From positions 396,578-460,577 of the forward strand of contig NW_001865055.1 of NCBI RefSeq assembly GCF_000002865.3: 64,000 bases of DNA. The letters run 5' to 3'. Position numbers and translations under genes: made by a program. The notes below the pieces were generated by a model. That model did not search any database. It had not been told where the DNA came from and saw only the letters and a program-made list of their open reading frames with translations. Shown here in pieces: positions 54,801 to 64,000 of the stretch (position 1 is the stretch's first letter; the number at the start of each line of letters is the position of its first letter). Source of the DNA: Monosiga brevicollis MX1 (taxonomy: Eukaryota > Opisthokonta > Choanoflagellata > Craspedida > Salpingoecidae).

Positions 54801-57800
54801 GATGCCTCAGTGATGACAAGGGCAAATTTGTTCGAGTCAGCGGCTGCTGCCGATTGGATGCGCAAACCACTTGCAACGGTGAGGCGAACCAGGAAGGTCT
54901 GAACTTGGAAACCGGCATGCCCTTCGATAGAAATGTCAACGCTGTCACCGATAAACAGGTCTTGTTGAGGTACAATCACACGCATCTGCATATCAAGAGC
55001 CTCTGCAGCACCATTCATTGATCGGTGCAAGACCACCGCGCCCAAATCAAGCATCGACGAGCCATCACTAGCCTGCACATTCACCTGTGGGTCAAGATTT
55101 TGTGCCAACAAAGAGGGTGCGGTGAACCAGGAAACTGGAAGGGCACCCGAGGACACTGTACAAAATCCCGCGGGGGCACCAGAGGCCACAACACAGGATT
55201 TGCTGATGCTTGTAGCACCAGCTGCCGACAGCATGCCATCAGGCACAAACGTCACAGTGATTGTACCACCTCCTGTCAGTGTCTGGAAGTCTTCATCGTA
55301 CAGTTGAGCATGAACGATAATTGAAGAGCGTGCCACAAATGCAGTGCGGGTGGCCAAAACGGCCTTGAAGCTGCTCGCCGGCGCAACGGCGCGTGTCACG
55401 ATGCGTTCCCCAATGAGCGATCCGAACGAGGCTGATACGGACATGCTCGCGCTGGGAGTCAACCCAACGGGTCGACCAACTGGCTGCGCGTACACGTCCG
55501 CGGCTAGCCGCGCTGGATTGCCAACCAATAGGGCGGGATTGGCCGAAAAGACAACATCGCGTACGACAGGCAATAAGACCTCGACAATTGCCGTGGCTTC
55601 CAAAGGCGGGGTTTGCTGATCAGAAGCAATCACAAAGAGCTCGAAGCGAGGCTCTAACGCGGGTAGCTCAGCGATCAACCGCAATGCACCCGATGCAGCA
55701 TCGACAACAAAATATGGCGATGGTTCGCGCAAGCGGTAAGCCACGACATCTCCATCGCCATCGGTGGCCTCTAGCACAACCAAGGTGGTGCCAACCGGAA
55801 CCGATGTGTTGACGGTCAGCTGGAAGAAGCTCTGCTCAAAAAGAGGGGAGTTGTCGTTCACCGGCAATACAGAAAGAATGATCTCACAGGTAGCAACGAA
55901 GTTTCCATCGGATAGTGCCACGGTGAACTCGTAATGGTCATTGCCCGTATCGTAATCCAACGGCTCGCTCAAAATCACCCGTACGTCACCCGCAACCGTG
56001 GTGGCTCGGAATGGCACTGAGGGTGTCACAATGTAGGCCGACATGTTGCTCAAGGGCGAGTCACGGTCGAAGTAAGGCAAGGACACCACGGTGCTGTTGA
56101 CAGCTAAAGTCTCATCGACGTTGACCTCAACGGCAGGGGACAAAAACTGCGGCGGGATATCGTTTGTGTTGTTGATGTACACATTCACCAACGCCCATGC
56201 CACAAAACTTGCCGCCTGCGTTGAGTCAGTCGCGGTGACATTGAGTGTGTAAGCGGTTGGGTCCGCTTCGTAGTCGAAGCTGCGAAGCGAGCTTACAACC
56301 CCAGAAGCTGACACGGCGAAATCGATACTTTCGTCCACAAGCGCAAAAAGCGGAGGAATGGCGAATTCATCTTCGTCTGTCACCTCGAGAGTGAGGATCG
56401 GGCCGGGGTCTTGATTCTCTGGGACAAAGACAGTGAATGGATTGTGGGTAAACACAGGGGGATGTTCGTTCACACAGCTGTGCGAAGCACGTGTATTGTT
56501 TGCCAAAACGAATGGGTTGTAGCCACTGCCACGATACACGCTGACCGAGAATTGACCAACCAGAACATCAAGCACGCCTGCATATAAAAACGGAGCAGAG
56601 GAGGAGCCGTCCAAGAAAAACTGGCGCGATTGATCGGTTTCACCCAGCGAATTGGTTGTGACCATGATCAATGAGATGCCCACGGAATGTACCACGTCGC
56701 TACGCATTTGCACAACAAAGTGTCCGTCGGTCAGCACGCTGCTCAAGTAGGCTGAAGGGCGTACGTTGCGAATGCTGCCAGAGGAAACAGAAAACGCAGC
56801 CATGGTGCCAATGACAAGATCTGCCTCATCGAAAGGCAGGTCGGACGCATGGCTTGGCGCAACAAAATCGAAATAGACAAATGTCTGAGACGCGTCGACG
56901 GCCACATCACCCTTGGCGACGAGTGTAGCAGCGAGTGTCAAGGCACAATTGTCACTGTTCTCGACGGGAACGATGGAGATATCCTTGATGAAGCGGAGCT
57001 GACGGAAGTTGACACGCGCTAAGAAGGATGAGTCACGGCCGTCAATCACGCCGTTCAAATCGGCATCCATATTGGCCTCCTGCTCCCCAGAGCTCAGCAT
57101 ATCAGCTCGGAAAGCAGCTCCCGCCGGTGTGGCAAAGCCCAGCGAAGCGTAGACAATGTAGTCTTGGGTATAGCGCACGTCACGAACATCAAAGAGGCAA
57201 TTGCCATCTGCATCGCCCGTCTCGCGTGCCTGACCATAAACCGATACGCACTCAGCCGCCGTACAACGTGCATTGGCGCACTCTGCACGGCGTTGACGAA
57301 CGCCTTGCTGAGGGCCCTCCAAGCCACCATGCTTCGCTATCAGAGCCAACACAACCGCACGGCTGTCAGCCGTGGCGGTTGCTGGCAGCAGGCCATCGGC
57401 GCCATCCTCAGTCACATCCGCTTCAGAATCAGCATCAGCATCAGCACGACGGCGCCGGCCAGCACTGGCCACCACCATTTCAACGCTGCCGGCCACAAAG
57501 GCACGGTTCTCGGCGCCCATCAAGACGCCGTCTGTATCTGCCATGGTCGTGACCTGTCCCGTCAACGCCAAGCGCTGACCAACCGTTGCACCTGCCAACA
57601 CTCTAAACGTCAACACCGCAATCTCCTTGGTGCCCTGCAGACCCGTGGTATCCAAAGCTCCGCCGAACAGGACCACACCCGGTGGATCGTCCAGCGTTGC
57701 TGTCAGCTGCGCGCTGCTTGGCCAGGCACTGCCAGGCGCCACGCTCACCGCCTCCAGCCGACTGGGGTCGTAATACACAGACAAATCGATGGAGGCTAGC

Positions 57801-60800
57801 GTGCTGCTGCCGGCATTAACACGGACCGGCACCGTAAACGTGTCGCCAATGGCGCGGGCGCTCAGTGGCAAGCCTGTTGCAGCCCCCAAATCCACATCAA
57901 AGGTGTCAGGGTCTAGGTTGGCCGCAAAAGTCGCCGAGCCCTCGATCCCGCTTGCCACGGCTTGGGCCGTCACAGTGACCAATTCTGGCCAATTGGCGTG
58001 CAACGTCACTTCACCCGTCACCGAATTGGCCGAGGCCACGGTGGGCTGACTGCTGCGGAAAGTGATGAGACCGGGCAGGTTGACGGCACCGTTCGCGCCG
58101 AATAGCGTCGGATAAAAAGTTCCATCGTCAAACCGCGCGCCAAGTGTGACAAACGCAGAGGCCTCATCCTGCACGCCCCGCAGCGTCGACGTGAACGTGA
58201 CAGTGTCAAAGGTGGTGATTGAGCCAGAAGCAGTGATCCGATTGACAAAGGTTTGCTCATCGGACATCGTGATGGTCAAGTCGTTCGAGGCGGCTTCTCC
58301 ATTGAAAACAGCAGTCACCACCACCACACCGGCGCTGGAAGGCAGCACGCGTGACAGGATACGCCCACTCAAAACAGCACGTTGGCTAGCTTGGACAATG
58401 GACAAGGTGGTGGCAGCCAGGCTTGCGACCTCGTGCGTTGCGCCATCACTCAAGTGTGCGGTCACACTGATTCGAAGAGACTCAAAAACGTTCGTTTCTG
58501 CGTATCTCAGCGAGCTTGTCTTGCTCACCGCACTAGAGCCCGCAAATATAGGGTATGGCTGCGAGGCCATAGTCACCTGACTGAGGCGTATGACACTGAA
58601 AGTTTCGCTTCCAGACGCATTGAGGTGCTCAAATGTTACGCGAAGCGTTACCGGGCCCTCGTAGGTAGAATCGGTCACAATTATCATGACGGTCTCCTCA
58701 CCGCGCTCTACTCTGCCGATGCTCGGTTCCAACGAGAAGAGCGTCCGGTTGTCCAACTCACGGGACAGGAGTGCGCTGCCATAGCGCAAGTCAACATGAA
58801 CCCGAGCAGATGTGTCGACGCCGAGCAGCGCCGCTGATGAACCAGGCAGGCAAATTTTGCCAGTGTCAAGTTCAACTTCGACTGAATCCGGTTCAGGGAT
58901 GTCAATGGCAACAGTAGCTGTTCCATTGGCTAAGGCATCAAAGCTTAAGCCGCAAGGTTTGTACTCACCCAAAACAAATTGTCCCACACCGCTTCCAATG
59001 GCAGTCACAGTATCATTTGTGACTGTGACTAACGCTAGGTTTGCACTGGAATATACCATACCATCCTCGACGGTCAGCAGTTCTGATGTCATGTCAGAGT
59101 AAAGTGCGAGTGCCACAGCGTGACCCTCCTCATACTCGAGGTCAAAGGCCTGATCCACCTTGGCAGTCACATTGATCGGCGCGGACACCACCTCAAAGTC
59201 CGGGACAGCCGTCAGGGTTAAGTCCGTAAAAACAGCAACTCGAATTTGAGTGATATCAACGCTGCTCTCATTCACAACGAAAGCACTTGATTCTGCCACA
59301 AGAAGACCATCGCGCAAAACCCGGATAACACTTGTGCCTGGTCCCACGCCGCGAACTTTGCCGCTGACAATCTCCAGAACAGAAGTGTCAGCCGGGGCCA
59401 ACGCGCCCGCGAAGGAGTCAATCACGTTTGCAAAGCGAGCCTCAACACCATCAGAAAACGACGCAAAGGCATCCAAATGGCGGCTTTGATAGACTGAACA
59501 GCCAGAGCCGGAGATAGCATGCAAATTTTGGTCTAGCGCTGTCAAGGGCACAGGTAGAACCGGTGCCCATACACGAAATCTTGCAACGGTGCTTGATGCT
59601 GCCCACATGACCGTGATTGACACCTCGGGACTGCCCACGCTCTGTGTTTTGGGAAGTTGCAACGCTGTGCACCCGGAAGTGGGTTGCATAACACTTGTCT
59701 GCGAAGACAAGCATGCTAACTCACTCGTAACGCGCGAACGTTGACCTGAGCGATAAATGGCATACGTATACAAGGGCCAAGAGGTGGTTTCGCCCGTCAA
59801 CACGCCAATATTGGTTATCTCACCCACATCACCAAAGGCATGGAGCCCACGCACTTCGTCAGGAGCAACGAATATTTGACCGTAAGCAAAGACCTGGCCG
59901 GTAAGCCGTGATCGGTGATCAATAAACTCGCCTGCAATATCAGAAGTAATGAGGTCCTCGCCTCTGATGTTGGTAATCTCCTGCACAACGATGTCGATGC
60001 GGACTGATTGACTTGTGGCGGCGCTGCTGGAGACCACAAAAGTGACGTCTAAAAGCGTCTCTGCGGCAACGGGAGATGAACTTGCCGAGGAAGCATCGTT
60101 CAGCTGACCAAACACAGTCCAATCAGACGCCGAGCTCGCAGTGTTAACAATTGAAAATTTATCGCTATCGCGTGCCTCCACAGAAGTAATGCTGATGGCC
60201 GAGCCAGCTGTGAGGCGCAAGAGGAATGTTTGCAGTTGAAAGCCGGCATGTCCCTCGACTGTCGCCGAGAAGGCGTTGCCAGGGAATATGTCATTAGCAG
60301 GTAGGGTCATGCGCAATTGATTAATGGGGTCTGCCACAACAGGTGGTACCCAACGCGTCAGGACCACCGTGCCGACGGACACCGGAGCACTCCCATGTAG
60401 AGAGACCAACACTTCCACGGTTGGATCCGCAGCATCATCTCGAAGTGCGGCCATAGTGAACCATGAAGCCGGTAGGTTCGTTGACGCAAAGCCACACATG
60501 CCTGAGTTTGTACTGGCTGCAACGGTACAGGAACCTGACACAGCGACAGCGCCCAGGCCCTGCAAGCGAATGTCGGGTTGAATCGTGAAGGCAATGGTTG
60601 CACCCTGCGTGCGCGGATTGAAGGAACCATCAAGAACAAGGGCGGATGCTCGAACCACCCGATCTTCCACGAAAAGTGCGGTTGAGGCCAGCACGACCTC
60701 CAACCGATTTGCTACTGCCCTGGTCTGAGAAAGCGCCTGGGATCCCTTCAGTGAGCCGAGTCTAGCAGAAAGCGTGCCGCCTGCTAAGGCCCTTGGCAAA

Positions 60801-63800
60801 ACGGAGTACGCCTGCAAGTATTGGTACTCGAAGCCTGAAGTTGAGTTCAGAATCGAGGGGCTGTTGGCAAAGAGAGCGCCACTTCCGGAGAAGGACATGG
60901 TGAAGTCCTCTGCCGAGCCAAAGGACACAAAGACGGGGAAGCTTGTTTGACGCTGAGGGGAGCCACGATCTCTTGCGACAACCACGACAACCATTGCCGT
61001 GGAGCCGAGAAGAGAGCCGGCAACCTTCAGGTTGCCGTCCAGGGTGATACTGAATCGGTTTCCAGATGCGGCGGTGTCAACAAAAAAGTCTACCACGCCT
61101 CCGTTCCCGGTGTCAGGATCTGTGGCTGAATAAGAGGCAACAACTGTTCCAATGGCTTCTGCCTCAGATAAGGTGAGAGAAGCCGGGCCCGAAACAGTTG
61201 GGCTGACATCATTGACATCAGCCACTTCAATAAACACGTAAAGCTCAGCATGATGTGACGGAGTGCCACGATCGCTCGCTATGAGCAAAAACCACGCTGT
61301 ACGGGCCTGTTCATAGTCCAATGAAGCATTGAGCGAGACAACCCCGTCGCTAGAGATGATTACACTACAGTTTACGCTTGCAGCAACATTATAGTTGAGC
61401 ATGGCATTGATGCCCTCATCATCATCAGTTGCAAGAAACTGAGCAAAAGCACCACTCTGGTCCTCGGGCACGACCAATGTCATATTACTTGCGTTCACCC
61501 ACACTGGTGGGTTGTCGTTGACATCAGAGATATTAACCAGAACGGTAAAATTTGTCGAAAGCGTTGGCTGTGGCACAACATCGGCGTATGTAGGTTCAAA
61601 TGTCGGAGCGCGGTCTTGTACCATCACCACCAACTCATAGCTGTCAATTGTTTCCCGATCGAGTTGCCCGACAAGAAGTAGAGAGCCGGACGTAGCATTC
61701 AACTCAAACGGAACAACATCTGATGTCAATAGGAGGTATGTCAAGGCTGCATTCCAGTCATAATCGCTATCAACAAAGCTGAGCTTTGTTATCGCTGTGC
61801 CAACAGCAGCATCTTCCAATACTCGCACACTTTGCGACATGTTGGGCAGTGGAGCGTGATCGTTTTCATCAAAAAGAATAATCGACATGTAACCTGTCGA
61901 CGTTTGCATGGGCGAGCCACGATCACTAGCCACAAAAGTCAAGTTCAAAAGCTCACGTGCTTCGGTCAGGAGGGGAGCAGTTGCCATGACAGTGACGATT
62001 TCCCAACAAGATGCGTTAGCCTTGTTCGCACCGAACACGCCTGATAAAGAGGTCAGTGTCATATCAACAATACCAGCTGACTCGCTATCGGCATCATAGG
62101 CACAAAGCAAAGCCGCAACGTGGCCGCTCGGTGCCAACTCTGACAAGAATGAAGGTGATGTAAATACGAAGATAGGCGCATTGTCATTGACATCAATGAT
62201 TTGAACGTGGATGGTGACGTTGGTTGCCAAGCTGATGGGGTCGCCTCGATCACGCGCCTCGACGACGATGGTGACATCTTGCCGGTGCTCATAGTCAAGA
62301 GGATTTTCAAGAGTGACAGATCCGGTCACTGCATCGACTGCAAAGTAGCCGTCCTCATTGCCAGCCACAATTGCATATCGAACGATGCCACTTGCACCTG
62401 AATCTTGATCCACGGCGAAGATGAGCTCAATCTCTGTTCCAACGGCATGGTCTTCAAACAGAAGCACCTCCCGAGAGGGAGAGGTGACCACTGGAGCGTA
62501 GAGGTTTGCGCTGCCGATAGATATCAAAACCGTATCAGAACTTGAGAAAAACGGCGAAGCAAGGTTCGTCACAGTCACAGTGAAAAAGAAGGAAACAGCA
62601 ACAGTCTTGTCCAGTGGTTTCTTGAGGATTAGGGACCCCGAGGATGAGTTGAATGCGAATGTGGTTGTATCCACCACCGGGGGCGGTTGGCTGTTGTCAG
62701 AAATGGGTGGGTTGGCGCGAATCGTTCCGACGGAGCGGGATGACTCGGCAAATGGCCAGGAATCAGCATCAGCGTAGGTCAGCACGTACACGGAAGTATT
62801 GACATCAGTATTTGATGGAATTTCCAAAGCGGTGCTTGAGGTGATGACTGGAATGTTATCATTGGTATCAATCACAGTGATAGAAACAAAGGCTGTGTCA
62901 TTCAGATGAGAAAATCCTGGAAGTTCGACAAAAGCGGTGATGTTCAAATCACCCATCGCTTCCCGATCCAGTGAGATCAACGTCGACAGAAGTCCGGTCG
63001 ATTTGTTGAACGCAAACAAGGAAGCATTGAGATCTGGAATTGAGAACAGTAAAGGAACTGGCGGGTCGATCCAAGCGGAGAGAGTACCGATGGAGACGCC
63101 TGCGGGCAGGTTCTCAGCCACAGAGAAAGAGAAAGATGTGGCGTTAAAGCGGGGAGGCACATCATTCAGGTTGACGATCGAAACGTTGACCACCACGCTC
63201 GACGAGCGTTGGCGCACAACACCCTGATCCCGGGCCACAATCGTCACCTGATACTCTCGGACATCAACCTCATAGTCGAAATCCTGCAGTGCCGTCACAA
63301 TGCCGCTCACAGCGTCCACGGCAAACAAGCTTGAGGCCTCGCTCAGTTCGTAGCGCACAATGCCCGATTGACCGGTCACGGCCAGGCTGCCATACGCAGC
63401 AGGGGCCACGCCCGAGCTATCCGCGTCAGTGGCATTCACAACCCCAACAACGGCGTCGATGCCAGAGTTCTCGTCCACCTCAAACCGCACAGTTGCAGAC
63501 TCAAACACAGGATCAGCAAAGTTGAAGCACTCGCTACTCGTCACATTGTTACTGAACGTAGTCAGCGGCGAGTAGCCACTGCTGCCCGTAATCACCTCAA
63601 TGCCATCCACTGTCATGCTCAGCTGCGATGAATAAAGCGGCGTGGCACTCGTCTTAAACATGCCCAAGCGTCGGGCCGTGCTGGTTCCGCCCTGTGAATC
63701 ATACGTCTTTTGCAACAACGACAGACCCAGGCCCTCGCCAACTAGCGACGTACTCAGCAAGCGTACCTCAAACCAGCCCTCACCCGTGCCAACGGCCTTG

Positions 63801-64000
63801 ACGACTCCACCATACAGGCTGGCCGAGCGCCCGCCGTCTCCGACGTAAGTGCCGTTCCAATAGTATGCATTGCTGCTCAACGCAGACGTCAAACCACCCA
63901 TGGCGCTGTCCTGGGCTGACGTAACAGAGACATCGAAGAACACTTCCGTGTTGCTGGCCGATGCTCCATCATCCCCAGCTTCGGCCAGCTGCGCACGAAG
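45838..64000 (-). CDS. Coherin-type giant cadherin (cadherin, cohesin, BIG, dockerin-like), 5' partial
   Basis: Type I membrane adhesion or sensing protein. Two exons: >64000-46677 and 46537-45838, joined GTGCATCGTCG to ACGCACT (VHRRRTAEPEE); the frame is open at the window end, so signal peptide and start are missing. About 6,000 residues are visible. N to C: about 8 cadherin repeats (60.9-63.5 kb), marked by DVNDNAPIF, DENDHAPL, DVNDNPPVW; module A (56.5-60.9 kb); 3 repeats (55.56-56.47 kb); module B (51.1-55.56 kb); 4 repeats (49.9-51.1 kb); module C (47.9-49.9 kb); 2 repeats; a juxtamembrane region; TM helix LLAIVLPLVVILILVLLLVG; about 233 cytoplasmic residues, acidic, ending FERYLDI. Each module has a cohesin-like fold followed by BIG/Ig-like domains; A and B add a BIG-cohesin-dockerin segment. 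Cohesin plus cadherin repeats defines coherins, known from choanoflagellates and sponges. The tail has NNPLYSL (NPxY) and no catenin-binding motif I recognise. Confidence 0.92.
46690..46775 (-). other. Transmembrane segment of the cadherin
   Basis: Hydrophobic run LLAIVLPLVVILILVLLLVG followed by FIVHRR, a basic stop-transfer signal, then the splice donor. It fixes the orientation: everything encoded above it in coordinate is extracellular. Confidence 0.92.
47870..49880 (-). other. Cadherin module C (TMEM132-like, no dockerin segment)
   Basis: Starts after cadherin repeat 15 with HRFDFEAGAGYRGAY; contains a cohesin-like strand set (LLLPARTVYAGETFVVALYA), then ATFHVFAVQRASLSL and a Cys followed by PAYRTAQIKVEATF, matching the order in modules A and B. 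Unlike them it passes directly into cadherin repeats without the BIG-cohesin-dockerin segment. This is the most diverged copy. Confidence 0.65.
51110..55560 (-). other. Cadherin module B (TMEM132-like plus cohesin and dockerin-like)
   Basis: Begins VVFSANPALLVGNPARL; cohesin-like FQVQTFLVRLTVASGLRI; then RLKVWMPSSDVDM and CPIFYQDAVVEVFSQF, BIG-like strands, the 1,255-base conserved segment, and a tail FFLDGSSLAPYHHAGRLDI before cadherin repeats resume. The VW-x-P motif followed by Cys and YQ is reminiscent of the TMEM132 ectodomain. Confidence 0.7.
51594..52848 (-). repeat. Perfect 1,255-bp internal repeat, copy B (BIG-cohesin-dockerin)
   Basis: Appears base-for-base identical to 56949-58203 at a fixed offset of 5,355; identity starts and stops abruptly (differing bases at 51593/56948 and 52849/58204). 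It encodes about 418 residues: a BIG2-like domain (TLRGVQDEASAFVTLGARF), a cohesin (DTFTVPVRVNAG, SIDLSVYYDPSRLEAVSV), a basic RRRRAD linker, and two dockerin-like calcium loops DADGNCLFDVRD (about 51838) and DADLNGVIDGRD (about 51688). Confidence 0.95.
56470..60905 (-). other. Cadherin module A (TMEM132-like plus cohesin and dockerin-like)
   Basis: Begins TMSFSGSGALFANSPS after the first block of cadherin repeats; cohesin-like FQLQTFLLRLTAGSAISI; then ARFRVWAPVLPVPL and GCSVYQSRHLDAFASF (the clearest TMEM132-like signature of the three modules); BIG-like strands with GKVRGVGPGTSVIRVL; the 1,255-base segment; and FFLDGSSSAPFLYAGVLDV before cadherin repeats resume at EHPPVFTHNPF. Confidence 0.7.
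56949..58203 (-). repeat. Perfect 1,255-bp internal repeat, copy A (BIG-cohesin-dockerin)
   Basis: Partner of 51594-52848, with no difference seen, even at synonymous positions. It lies in module A of the cadherin; the dockerin-like loops fall near 57193 and 57043. Sequence on either side resembles that beside copy B but is clearly diverged. Confidence 0.95.

Overview
The window reads as nuclear DNA of a choanoflagellate, most probably Monosiga brevicollis or a close relative. This is inferred from three things: GC-rich genes with short spliceosomal introns (donors mostly GTACGN, GTATGN or GTRAGN), axonemal genes of a flagellated cell, and a giant cadherin with cohesin modules of the coherin type. 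There is no prokaryotic organisation: no operons, IS elements, rRNA or CRISPR. One assembly gap (50 N) lies at 4674-4723.

Layout. (1) 1-1251, plus: 3' end of an M28 zinc aminopeptidase with a Thr-rich mucin-like tail. (2) 1694-4015, minus: single-exon Ser/Thr kinase with a long disordered N-terminus. (3) 4016-6874: non-coding, microsatellites and a mis-assembled gap. (4) 6875-about 21458, minus: an axonemal inner-arm dynein heavy chain of the DNAH3/7/12 type, about 19 exons, near full length, with one apparent frameshift near 14128. (5) 22574-25498, plus: IQUB (radial-spoke-associated IQ protein), nine exons, head to head with the dynein gene. (6) 25773-28048, minus: homologue of the human orphan KIAA0930. 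(7) 29110-36899, plus: a Sec16-like COPII scaffold in 13 exons, with an unusual WW domain, coiled coil and zinc ribbon ahead of the Sec16 core. (8) 38240-about 44301, minus: a Ser-rich coiled-coil protein of many tiny exons that I do not recognise. (9) 45838-64000+, minus: a coherin-type cadherin whose ectodomain lies in one exon of more than 17.3 kb, followed by one cytoplasmic exon.

The most interesting object is the cadherin. About 17 cadherin repeats, in four blocks, alternate with three long modules that resemble the cohesin plus Ig/BIG ectodomain of TMEM132 proteins. Two modules carry a further BIG-cohesin-dockerin segment (two D-x-D-x-N-x3-D-x2-D loops). Those two segments appear identical at DNA level over 1,255 bp while their surroundings have diverged, which points to recent gene conversion or to an assembly artefact.

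Functionally, dynein and IQUB are both axonemal and share an intergenic region of about 1.1 kb; Sec16 serves ER export; the M28 enzyme and the cadherin are secreted or cell-surface proteins. Gene names rest on remembered family motifs; no database search was run. Exon borders were placed by reading splice sites and checking phase by hand; where I could not close the phase I say so.
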